Assembly (NCBI GenBank): GCA_947629275.1 | Contig: CANRDG010000012.1 | Location: forward strand, 1-23,448 | Source of the DNA: an uncultured Clostridia bacterium | Lineage (GTDB): Bacteria > Bacillota > Clostridia > Oscillospirales > Ruminococcaceae | Direction of reading: 5' to 3' | Length of the DNA stretch: 23,448 bases | The notes under the pieces: model-generated | What the model was told of the DNA's origin: nothing | The model's input: the letters and a program-made list of their open reading frames with translations, nothing else | The model's database searches: none | Shown here: in pieces, positions 1 through 8,004 of the stretch | Layout of the letters: every line of letters begins with the position of its first letter | Numbering within the stretch: the first letter of the stretch is position 1 | Made by a program: the position numbers and the translations under genes

Positions 1-69
1 AAGCGCATTGACAATCTGGAAAAGATCAATGAGAAGCTGGATGACATCATCCGAATCTTAAGACATTAA
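1..69 (+). CDS. C-terminal tail of an unidentified gene (partial)
   Basis: An open frame enters from the left edge and stops with TAA at 67-69, giving 22 residues that end in IIRILRH. The visible part is charged and amphipathic, with Leu/Ile spaced as in a short helix or coiled coil. That is too little to name a family. It is on the same strand as the next two genes and probably belongs to the same replication/maintenance operon of the element. A hairpin with a T-run follows within about 10 bases. Confidence 0.55.
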   Translation, partial: KRIDNLEKINEKLDDIIRILRH

Positions 70-79
70 TATGCAGGAT

Positions 80-105
80 GGCGGCGATGCTGCCGCCCTC
101 TTTTT
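80..105 (+). terminator. Hairpin plus T-run, terminator or attenuator
   Basis: GGCGGC (80-85) and GCCGCC (92-97) form a six-pair GC stem with a six-base loop, followed by CTCTTTTT (98-105). The shape is that of a Rho-independent terminator. It lies between the upstream stop and the ribosome binding site at 108-114, so it could end the upstream transcript or attenuate the downstream one. Confidence 0.5.
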
Positions 106-119
106 ACAAGGAGGAAAAC

Positions 120-728
120 ATGAACGCAGAAAAGATTACAGACATCACAATGAACTTTAATAATCCAAAATGGATCTTGGAACACATAACCATCGCTCTT
201 CAACGCACCTCGGATGAGAGCATCATGAAGAGGCCCTGTGATCTGGACGGTATCGAACAGTACCTGATATTAAAGGGCGAACAAGACGGTGCGAATTATT
301 CTGTAAAAGCTGTACCGGTGCTTCTTTCCAATGTCGGTATCGAAGAGAACTACGCCTGGGACAGAGCTCTTGAAAACCTCAGCGCAGAAACACAGATCAC
401 CAGTCTCGGGAAAGTCCTGTCAGACTTGATGGGCGCACCCTACGACAGCTCTATGGATTCGGATGTTAAATTCCATGTGATCACCAACACCCAGAAATTC
501 AAAGGTGCCGCTGCCATAATGAACCGGAAAGCACTCAGGACTTTTACCCAGAAATACAGCACCAATATGCTCTTCGTTCTCCCCTCATCTATCCATGAAA
601 TGATGATCGCACCTTATGACAGCAACCTGCATCTAGATGATCTATCTGCAATGGTCAAGGAAATCAACGAGACGCAGGTAGCTCCGGAGGAACGCCTTAC
701 AGACAGGGCATATATCATCACCATCTGA
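120..728 (+). CDS. DUF5688-like protein
   Basis: A 202-residue soluble protein without signal peptide or membrane segment. The start is set at ATG 120 because AAGGAGG lies at 108-114; an in-frame ATG at 78 lies inside the hairpin region and has no such site. The C-terminal part (NMLFVLPSSIHEMMIAPYD, then a short helix and LTDRAYIITI) matches what I recall of DUF5688, a family frequent in Lachnospiraceae mobile elements and of unknown function. It is shorter at the N-terminus than many members. It lies 13 bases before the polymerase gene on the same strand, so the two are probably co-transcribed. The family call is from memory of the C-terminal pattern. Confidence 0.65.
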   Translation: MNAEKITDITMNFNNPKWILEHITIALQRTSDESIMKRPCDLDGIEQYLILKGEQDGANYSVKAVPVLLSNVGIEENYAWDRALENLSAETQITSLGKVLSDLMGAPYDSSMDSDVKFHVITNTQKFKGAAAIMNRKALRTFTQKYSTNMLFVLPSSIHEMMIAPYDSNLHLDDLSAMVKEINETQVAPEERLTDRAYIITI

Positions 729-741
729 GAAAGGAAATTCA

Positions 742-2736
742 ATGAAAGAATTGTCAATCGACCTGGAGACTTACAGCGACGTTGATATTTCCAAATGTGG
801 AGCTTACAAGTACGCTGAGTCTGATAATTTTGAGATACTGCTCTTTGGTGTTTCCATGGACGGATCTCCGGTCAAGGTGTATGACCTTGCCTGCGGTGAT
901 ACCGTCCCGGAAGAAATCCTTGCAGCACTATCTAATGAGAATATAACGAAATGGGCCTTCAATGCCGCGTTTGAAAGGATCTGTCTCTCCAACTGGCTGA
1001 AGCGCCATCACCCGGAGCACTTCTTCGGATACAGCATTCCTGAAGACCCTGCTTCAAAATATCTGGATCCTTCATCTTGGAAATGCACCATGATCTGGTC
1101 AGCCTATATGGGACTGCCGCTCTCACTGGAAGGTGTCGGAGCCGTCCTGAAGCTGCATGATCAGAAGCTGAAGGAAGGTAAAGACCTGATCAGATATTTC
1201 TGTACTCCCTGCAAGCCGACAAAAGCCAACGGTGGGCGTACCCGAAACCTCCCTCAGCATAATGGAGAAAAATGGATCCTCTTCAAGGAATACAACCGCC
1301 GGGATGTGGAAGTGGAGATGGAAATAAAGAAGCGCCTGGCCAAATATCCCGTTCCGGACTTCCTTTGGGATGAATATCACCTCGATCAGGAAATCAATGA
1401 CAGAGGGATCATGCTGGATATGCAGGTAGTCGAAAACGCCATCGCATTTGATGAAAAATCAAAATCTGAACTCATGCTGTCCATGCAGAATATCACAAAT
1501 CTTGATAACCCGAACAGCGTTGTCCAGATGAAACAATGGCTCTCTGATCAGGGTGTGGAGATGGATTCCCTCGGAAAGAAGGATGTTGCTCAATTTGTCA
1601 AAAACTCTGACGGTAACGCTAACGGTAACATTACGGAAGCCCTGAAGCTCCGCTTGCAGCTTGCAAAATCCTCCGTAAAAAAATACCAGGCTATGCAGAA
1701 TGCTGTCTGTAAAGATGGCAGAGCCCACGGCATGTTCCAATTCTACGGAGCTAACCGCTCAGGCAGATGGGCCGGACGCCTGATACAATTACAGAACCTT
1801 CCGCAAAATCATATGAACGATCTCTCAGAAGCCAGATCCATCGTAAAATCCGGTGATTATGAAACCCTTCAGCTACTCTATGACGATATACCGGACACTT
1901 TATCGCAACTGATCAGAACAGCCTTCATCCCCCGTCCGGGATACAAGTTTATTGTCAGCGATTTCTCCGCTATCGAAGCCAGAGTACTGGCCTATCTTGC
2001 CGGTGAGACCTGGCGCTCCAAAGTATTTGCTGAAGGAAAAGACATCTATTGTGCCTCTGCAAGCCAGATGTTCGGTGTTCCTGTTGAGAAGCACGGCATC
2101 AACAGCCATCTTCGTCAGAAGGGGAAGATTGCGGAACTCGCCCTCGGATACGGCGGATCCGTCGGAGCTCTGATCTCGATGGGTGCCCTTGATATGGGGC
2201 TTCCAGAAGAAGACCTTCAGCCGCTTGTAAACGCCTGGCGTAACTCTAATCCTATGATCACTGCCTTTTGGTGGGATGTTGATCGTGCTGTTAAAACCGC
2301 TATCGCAAAACGGATTCCTACAGAAGTTCGTGGCATCAAGTTCTTTTACAAAAGTGGCATGCTCTTCATCCAGCTTCCTTCAAGGCGTAGGCTTGCCTAT
2401 GTGAAACCCCGAATTGGTACCAATCAGTTCGGCGGAGAATCCGTCACCTATGAAGGTGTTGGCTCTGCGAAGAAGTGGGACCGTATTGAATCCTACGGGC
2501 CGAAATTCGTGGAGAATATCGTCCAGGCCATAAGCCGCGACATCCTCTGCTATGCTATGAAAACTCTTCGCCACTGCTTTATCGTCGGGCATGTTCATGA
2601 TGAACTGATTATCGAATGCGATCCCAGAGTTGACCTGAAAGTCGTCTGTGAACAGATGGGAAGGTCTCCCGACTGGATGTCGGATATCTTGCTCCGCGCC
2701 GACGGCTACGAGGCAATATTTTATAAAAAAGACTGA
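742..2736 (+). CDS. Family A DNA polymerase with 3'-5' exonuclease domain (phage/ICE type)
   Basis: A 664-residue polymerase that most likely replicates the mobile element. The N-terminus has a DnaQ-like exonuclease fold: motif I SIDLETYSD (residues 5-13), a motif II-like NAAFER, and motif III YNRRDVEVE. The C-terminal half holds the three polymerase A motifs: motif A VSDFSAIEAR with Asp407; motif B around R458 and K462, ending in Y470-G471; motif C HVHDE with H619-D620-E621. All catalytic positions I can check in the polymerase domain are present, so it should be active. It lacks the 5'-nuclease domain of cellular Pol I, which fits the phage/ICE subfamily. AAAGGAA precedes the ATG. The reading frame ends 59 bases before the convergent cargo operon. 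Confidence 0.92.
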   Translation: MKELSIDLETYSDVDISKCGAYKYAESDNFEILLFGVSMDGSPVKVYDLACGDTVPEEILAALSNENITKWAFNAAFERICLSNWLKRHHPEHFFGYSIPEDPASKYLDPSSWKCTMIWSAYMGLPLSLEGVGAVLKLHDQKLKEGKDLIRYFCTPCKPTKANGGRTRNLPQHNGEKWILFKEYNRRDVEVEMEIKKRLAKYPVPDFLWDEYHLDQEINDRGIMLDMQVVENAIAFDEKSKSELMLSMQNITNLDNPNSVVQMKQWLSDQGVEMDSLGKKDVAQFVKNSDGNANGNITEALKLRLQLAKSSVKKYQAMQNAVCKDGRAHGMFQFYGANRSGRWAGRLIQLQNLPQNHMNDLSEARSIVKSGDYETLQLLYDDIPDTLSQLIRTAFIPRPGYKFIVSDFSAIEARVLAYLAGETWRSKVFAEGKDIYCASASQMFGVPVEKHGINSHLRQKGKIAELALGYGGSVGALISMGALDMGLPEEDLQPLVNAWRNSNPMITAFWWDVDRAVKTAIAKRIPTEVRGIKFFYKSGMLFIQLPSRRRLAYVKPRIGTNQFGGESVTYEGVGSAKKWDRIESYGPKFVENIVQAISRDILCYAMKTLRHCFIVGHVHDELIIECDPRVDLKVVCEQMGRSPDWMSDILLRADGYEAIFYKKD

Positions 2737-2740
2737 CATG

Positions 2741-2775
2741 AAAATAGCGGCTCCCGGTTCATCGCCGGAGGCCGC
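2741..2775 (-). terminator. Terminator of the eight-gene cargo operon
   Basis: Arms at 2747-2757 and 2765-2775 pair over eleven positions with one mismatch and one G-T pair, around a seven-base loop. Read on the minus strand the hairpin is followed by TATTTT (2741-2746). It sits in the 59-base gap between the convergent polymerase gene and the last cargo gene, where a terminator is expected. Its T-run is weak on the plus strand. Confidence 0.55.
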
Positions 2776-2795
2776 CACTGTCCTACTTACCAAAT

Positions 2796-4301
2796 CTATG
2801 ATGAAAATTCATTTATAATTTCATCGATAATATTTTTTGCATTATCTAACCCCATGCCATCAATAACATTGAATACACGTTCAAGTATCTTTTTCTCGGT
2901 ATTTGAAAGTTTTCCAATAGTGTTTAATGCTTTATACGAAGTCGCTCCCTTAAATTTTCCAATAAGCATATCTAGTTCTTCAAATGCAATTTCCTGAAAA
3001 TGCTGGTCAATATTATCTTTTGCGGCAGAATTAGAAACAGCATCATGTGCAGATTTTAACTTCTGCGTAATTGTTCCCTTCTGAACAGATGTAATACCAT
3101 TATCTATGGCCTCGCTGGCAAGTTTTGTAGCCTTATCAAGCTGCTCCATCGCATTAGATAATTCACTATTCCGCTTTAACGAGGCTGACCTGATTTCTTT
3201 AGTTATTGTGGCTGCAAGTAATGATAGTTGTTCGAATAAAACAAAAAATGCCGGATTCTTTTCAAAATTATCCCTCCTTGCATTAGGAATTAACTCTTTA
3301 TCTGTTGCATAGATTTCACCCATCGACCAACCATTAAAGCGTGCATCCTTAAATGCAACATTCATGGTCTGATGATCCCCTATTAATATATTCCCTTTTC
3401 TAAGTCGGATGCCTTTTACAGTCTTATCATATATACTTCCCATGTAGTTAGTTTTTGCTAACCATCCAACCGCTGCCAAAGCCCCATTCGGACGCGCCAC
3501 CTTCACAATCTCTATATCCTGGATACTATCATATATATTTTTTCCCTTATCTACCAACACTTTATCTTTGTAAGGTTTATAAATAGTTTGAACCATAGTT
3601 CCGTACTGCACTACTATATTATAGGATCGAACTTCACAACCTTCTTTACGCAGCCTATTACATATTTCTTTTCCCCAAACAAAAGTAGGCTCATAAGGAA
3701 CAGGTGTGTTCTGTGATAAATAATCAACCACGTCATCATGATCATTAAGCCTTGAGTTCTCATCTACCCCTATCAATCTTACAATAAAGTAATGGGCATT
3801 TTCTTTTTCAGGTTTAGTTTTCACCTCATAAACTTGTTGAAGAACATCAACAACTGAAACATCAATATCCGAAGAGTCTAACAACAACTCAGACAATTTT
3901 TCCGCATCAATTGTAATAATAGTTGACTTGCTTTCACCCGAAAATGATGTCTGAAAAACCAATTGTTTGCAGTAGCTCAACGCTGCAAGTCGCCCTATTC
4001 CACGAAAACCTCTTGATGAGTCTGATGTCTTTTGCGAATTTCCGATGCTAATCAATACTTTTTCCGCTTCAGTACTTGAAATACCTGTTCCGTTATCTCT
4101 TATGATGATTTCTTGTTCCGTAGGTCTAAGCTGAATAACAATTTGATCTTCTCCGTTCTTTAACATCCCATTACTAATTGCCGCATCTATGGAGTCCACG
4201 CTGTTCTGTATATATTCCCTGAATACAACATAGGGATCAGAATACATACCGGAGGTAAGTGATTCAAGAGTATGCTTTCCAATAATTATTTTCTCGTTCA
4301 T
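2796..4301 (-). CDS. GHKL/Hsp90-like ATPase, second copy
   Basis: A 501-residue protein with an N-terminal GHKL (Hsp90/MutL/histidine-kinase type) ATP-binding domain. Visible motifs are the N-box REYIQNSVD (E29, N33), G1 box DNGTGI (69-74) and G2 box GFRGIGRL (98-105). A middle region with RLRKGNILIGD and LIPNARRDNFE follows, then a helical, coiled-coil-like C-terminus. ATP-driven opening and closing of a dimer, as in Hsp90 relatives, would be expected. It is a paralogue of the first gene of the operon: all ATPase motifs fall at identical residue numbers. The start is ATG 4301 with GGAGG just upstream; it shares one base with the radical SAM stop (TGATG), so translation is probably coupled. 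It is the last gene of the operon. Its target is unknown. Confidence 0.88.
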   Translation of the reverse strand: MNEKIIIGKHTLESLTSGMYSDPYVVFREYIQNSVDSIDAAISNGMLKNGEDQIVIQLRPTEQEIIIRDNGTGISSTEAEKVLISIGNSQKTSDSSRGFRGIGRLAALSYCKQLVFQTSFSGESKSTIITIDAEKLSELLLDSSDIDVSVVDVLQQVYEVKTKPEKENAHYFIVRLIGVDENSRLNDHDDVVDYLSQNTPVPYEPTFVWGKEICNRLRKEGCEVRSYNIVVQYGTMVQTIYKPYKDKVLVDKGKNIYDSIQDIEIVKVARPNGALAAVGWLAKTNYMGSIYDKTVKGIRLRKGNILIGDHQTMNVAFKDARFNGWSMGEIYATDKELIPNARRDNFEKNPAFFVLFEQLSLLAATITKEIRSASLKRNSELSNAMEQLDKATKLASEAIDNGITSVQKGTITQKLKSAHDAVSNSAAKDNIDQHFQEIAFEELDMLIGKFKGATSYKALNTIGKLSNTEKKILERVFNVIDGMGLDNAKNIIDEIINEFSS

Positions 4302-6352
4302 CAAGATTCCTCCAGCAAATTCGATAATTTTAATTGGATGTTATCATAGATAGATTTAGTAACCTTGCCCAATAACTTTTGGCCTTGTTCTGAATCTATC
4401 GCACTAAGTAATTTTCGTTCAAAATCACCCATACATCCATACATAATTTGAGCAAGATCTACCATTTTCAATTCTTTTATAGCCTTGCTTGCTTTTTTGT
4501 GTTTATTATCATTCAGCACACCCAGGTCGATGTATCTTCTGTATACACGGACCAGTTCATAGTCAATGTATTCCACACCACTCTTTTTACAAATCGCATC
4601 CCACTTGGCCATCTGCTTATCGACTGCATAGTCAACCTTCTCGAGTTTATTCATCAAATCTCGAATCCCTTTTTTTCCAAAATAATTAATGAAATTTGTA
4701 AAAATATAATTCTGCTGGGATTCGCTTTCTGCAAGCATGTCCAACAGGTCTAGATAAAGTTGAGGACACTCGTTAGTAATAAAATCATATACAAGATCAT
4801 ATGTAGGTGATTTCTTATCAATAAGTCCAAGCAACGCGAAAAGCCTTGGTGTGGTTAAATAAAGCAAATATATTTTCTTTTGAAGCGGAGATGTTATACC
4901 CAAAACTTTTTCGGGCAAATATTCATTATCTCCTATCAGCGCAATAAAGGAATCTTTTTCATCCCCAAGCTGGTCATACAAACTGTTCCATAATTCAATC
5001 TTCCTTTGGTCTCGCTCCCAACCGGCCTTCCTTATTTCAAATTCTTCTTCTGTCTCCTTAGACTTTCCTCTGGATGTCGTACTGATCTTGCCTCGGCTGG
5101 CAATAAGGCGTTCTGGCATACTGAGATATCTCACAAATTCCTCAGATGATTTTCCGAAATCGGCTTCAAAAAAACTTCTACTGCATACGCCTTTTCCCTG
5201 TGTTGGAACCAACATTCTCTGGACTGCTCTCAAATACTTCGCATTCCACATAGAGCCAACATAACCTCTCTCATGCGCAGACAAAGGTATATATCTCATG
5301 GGAAACGAAAATGCAGCAACCTTTTCACAATCATCTGGAAGTTCACTATTGATCTCATCTTTTAAATCCAGCGTTATACGCATACGATCATATAAATCTT
5401 CTGGCGTATCTGCGTGATATTTTCTTCCTTTACCGCCAAAATCTTCGCTGTTATAAAGAACATAGTTCGATAGTTCCGTGATCCCATTCTTTGCGCACAG
5501 CTTCAGTGCTCTCTCGTAAATATCTCTATCCTCGATATGGTCAAATGCCACTCTGGCCGGCCTTAACGCAATTTCACCAAGTCTCTTTGCCTTTGCTTCA
5601 TTTAAGAACAAAGCATCTAACCCCTGGTTAAAGTCAACATATCTTTGCACAACTTTTCCGGTACGAGGATTCTTATAAGTAGCGCCTTTAGAAAAACCCG
5701 CAGCAATAATATCATCGATAATGTCATTAAATCTCGGTGATCTCAGAACATTATTATCCATTAATATCAGGTCTTTCTTTGGGCCGAACTTTTCATCAAT
5801 TGCCTTTATCTTCTCTCCAATATTGATATATGGGACAAATGTTGGTTCCAATGTCTGAACCGCACAAAATCCGCACTTATTACCACAACCTTTTGTTGCA
5901 CTCAAAAAATATGCATCATGAAATGGATACACATAATCAATATCATCCAGCATTGAATAATCAGGTACAATTTGATCTATGCATTCATCGCCCGGTAGTC
6001 CTAGTTTGCCCGGCTCATTCAGCAGGCCGCAGATAGGCATTATCCCAGTTTCTTCATACATCTGTTCGGGTAACAAAGTAGCTGCTATGCCACCAACTGA
6101 AACCTTATCAATTGAATCAACAAGTGTTTTTGCATATTCTATTGCTTCGATAGTAGCCTTCCACTCAAATGTAAATAGCGTCGTAACATATACCCTATCC
6201 CACTTGGTTCCTGCTAGTTCTTGCGGTAACTCCCCTTTCGTAAACCTTACGTAATCATGCATAACATTCTTATGAAAATATGATATTTTCATAAGCCCCA
6301 ACGGAGGCTGTTTGCATTTATATTTTGGTTCAATTAATAGAATATTAGCCAT
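4301..6352 (-). CDS. Radical SAM protein, B12-binding-like architecture
   Basis: A 683-residue protein. The N-terminus (1-130) resembles the Rossmann domain of B12-binding radical SAM enzymes (PPLGLMKISYFH; SVGGIAATLLPE), but I see no DxHxxG cobalamin motif, so cobalamin use is doubtful. The radical SAM core begins near 150 with the CX3CX2C cluster motif C156-C160-C163 (KGCGNKCGFCAV), which would bind a 4Fe-4S cluster and cleave S-adenosylmethionine. The long C-terminal part (about 400-683) is charged and helical, with no domain I know. It lies 12 bases after the NERD-helicase gene and overlaps the next gene by one base. The substrate is unknown. In this setting, modification of nucleic acid, nucleotide or a partner protein are all possible. 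Confidence 0.85.
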   Translation of the reverse strand: MANILLIEPKYKCKQPPLGLMKISYFHKNVMHDYVRFTKGELPQELAGTKWDRVYVTTLFTFEWKATIEAIEYAKTLVDSIDKVSVGGIAATLLPEQMYEETGIMPICGLLNEPGKLGLPGDECIDQIVPDYSMLDDIDYVYPFHDAYFLSATKGCGNKCGFCAVQTLEPTFVPYINIGEKIKAIDEKFGPKKDLILMDNNVLRSPRFNDIIDDIIAAGFSKGATYKNPRTGKVVQRYVDFNQGLDALFLNEAKAKRLGEIALRPARVAFDHIEDRDIYERALKLCAKNGITELSNYVLYNSEDFGGKGRKYHADTPEDLYDRMRITLDLKDEINSELPDDCEKVAAFSFPMRYIPLSAHERGYVGSMWNAKYLRAVQRMLVPTQGKGVCSRSFFEADFGKSSEEFVRYLSMPERLIASRGKISTTSRGKSKETEEEFEIRKAGWERDQRKIELWNSLYDQLGDEKDSFIALIGDNEYLPEKVLGITSPLQKKIYLLYLTTPRLFALLGLIDKKSPTYDLVYDFITNECPQLYLDLLDMLAESESQQNYIFTNFINYFGKKGIRDLMNKLEKVDYAVDKQMAKWDAICKKSGVEYIDYELVRVYRRYIDLGVLNDNKHKKASKAIKELKMVDLAQIMYGCMGDFERKLLSAIDSEQGQKLLGKVTKSIYDNIQLKLSNLLEES

Positions 6353-6364
6353 CTATCGCACCAC

Positions 6365-8002
6365 CTACTGTATCGTTATATTTAAGACATAGAGATAGTA
6401 TCTCGGTCTTGTAAGAGCAACATACTGCTCACATAATTCTTTAACCTCTAACTCTCTTGTTTTAATATGATTTATGAACACGATAATATCTGCTTCCATC
6501 CCTTTAAAATCTTTGACAGAAAAATACCGAATCGCATCTTCTTCAATTATACTCAAGTTATTAGTTTTGTCGATCCTGAAAGAACCTATATACTCCTCAT
6601 TGCCAATAATGGAATCTTCGTAATCACAGTTTCCAAGAATAACTATTGACTTTGGAGCCACAAATTCCTTCTGAGTTAACTTATTTATAATGTTTGTTAA
6701 TGCCTTCTTGCACTGATTGATATTCTTATAATCTGAACATTCAGGTTCTACTCCTAGTAAAGAATTAGCAACCGTGTCTCTACCCAACCCAGTCTTTTGA
6801 ATAGCATTATCGTATATTCTACCTGTATTTCTTATGTTGTATCTCAGAATCACCGGTGGATAATCTATCGCAAAGGAATCCTCAAAATCTTTTGAAAATA
6901 CATTCTGATTCTCATCAAAAAAAACATAAAATGTCGAATAGTCTTCATTCAGCAATGCTCTTATTGAAAGCCCCATATCAACATCATAGTCCTGAGCCTC
7001 ATCAACAATAATGCAATCATACTTGTATTCGTCAGGGATGGTTTCTATATAATCAAAAAAGCCGTTTCCCTTGTTGATTACGCTTTCATAATCATTCCCC
7101 AGAACTTTCTTCATGAGACTATCAAAATCCAAACAAGTGACATTATTAACATTCTTCAGCACTTCACTATTCACATAATTAATTAGTCCTTTACTGCAAC
7201 AAGTAAACAGAACTTTTTTCCCTTTTGCTGCTTCCTGCTTTGCTTTCTTTGCACCTATGTATGTTTTCCCTGTACCGGCACCGCCAATAAAACGCATCTC
7301 TCTATAGTTATACATCGCGTCAATTATGCTATCCTGTACAGCATTAATCTTAGACAACTCTTTTTCTTTTATAGGGATAAGAGCTCCTGCCGCTGCAGAC
7401 AGAGAAATACGCTTATTTATCAGCGAGATAAAACGCTTCCGTTGCTCCGCAGAAAAGGGAACCGATAAGTTTCTTTTGTTCCGCCAATAATGAAATATTT
7501 CATTGATTTTCTTTGGCAAGTTTTCAATATCGCTTTTATCGATTGTAAGTTCACGCGGACTACTACTGGAAATGATTTTCTCTGAAGAATACCAAGGGAA
7601 AGCAACTGCAAATCCATAAACTCCATTAAAAGACTGATGAAACTCTTCATGGAAGTATTTATGAAAATGGCGCATACTTTTTTCGGCTTGCTCATAAGGG
7701 CTGCACTTGAGTTCTCTGGTAGACTCTTCGCCATCCTTAGTCTCTATCAGAAACCAGTGTTCGCCCTCTTGAATAATGTCTTTTCCACCCTTAACTTCGA
7801 TGGTGATGAAGCCAAAAGAGGGATCAAATACTATAAAATCCGACTCACTGTCAATACGTTTTCCTTCTTCCACCTCAAACCATCTGACCGAATAAAAGAC
7901 ATGATATTTTTTGTCAAGTCGATCCCTGAAAGCCTCATACATATACTTCTCAGAAGGAGTATAGTTATAGTTTTCGATATCTACCGGATGCATTTCTGCC
8001 AT
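6365..8002 (-). CDS. NERD nuclease-SF1 helicase fusion
   Basis: A 545-residue protein. The N-terminal 130 residues form a NERD-type PD-(D/E)XK nuclease: D55 in SDFIVFD, E69-V-K71 in TIEVKGG, and Q105 in YEQAEK, the expected catalytic order. A UvrD/Rep-like SF1 helicase follows: Walker A GGAGTGKT (240-247), Walker B IIVDEAQDYD (D334-E335-A-Q), then LRYNIRNTGRIYD, VKDFKGMEADIIVF and VALTRPRYYLYV as motifs IV to VI. It probably unwinds and cuts DNA with ATP. The start is ATG 8002, with GGGAGG at the right distance; an upstream alternative at 8026 overlaps the previous gene and has no ribosome site. It begins two bases after the DUF1998 stop, so translation is coupled. Confidence 0.9.
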   Translation of the reverse strand: MAEMHPVDIENYNYTPSEKYMYEAFRDRLDKKYHVFYSVRWFEVEEGKRIDSESDFIVFDPSFGFITIEVKGGKDIIQEGEHWFLIETKDGEESTRELKCSPYEQAEKSMRHFHKYFHEEFHQSFNGVYGFAVAFPWYSSEKIISSSSPRELTIDKSDIENLPKKINEIFHYWRNKRNLSVPFSAEQRKRFISLINKRISLSAAAGALIPIKEKELSKINAVQDSIIDAMYNYREMRFIGGAGTGKTYIGAKKAKQEAAKGKKVLFTCCSKGLINYVNSEVLKNVNNVTCLDFDSLMKKVLGNDYESVINKGNGFFDYIETIPDEYKYDCIIVDEAQDYDVDMGLSIRALLNEDYSTFYVFFDENQNVFSKDFEDSFAIDYPPVILRYNIRNTGRIYDNAIQKTGLGRDTVANSLLGVEPECSDYKNINQCKKALTNIINKLTQKEFVAPKSIVILGNCDYEDSIIGNEEYIGSFRIDKTNNLSIIEEDAIRYFSVKDFKGMEADIIVFINHIKTRELEVKELCEQYVALTRPRYYLYVLNITIQ

Positions 8003-8004
8003 AA

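Noticed and set aside
2380..2793. 137-codon open frame on the minus strand
   Set aside because: It is antisense to the polymerase motifs, which are clearly coding on the plus strand, and its end overlaps the operon terminator.
4301..6352. Prokaryotic viperin
   Set aside because: The protein has a radical SAM motif in a defence setting, but it is about twice as long as viperins, has a B12-binding-like N-terminus, and its cluster motif context (KGCGNKCGFCAV) is not viperin-like.
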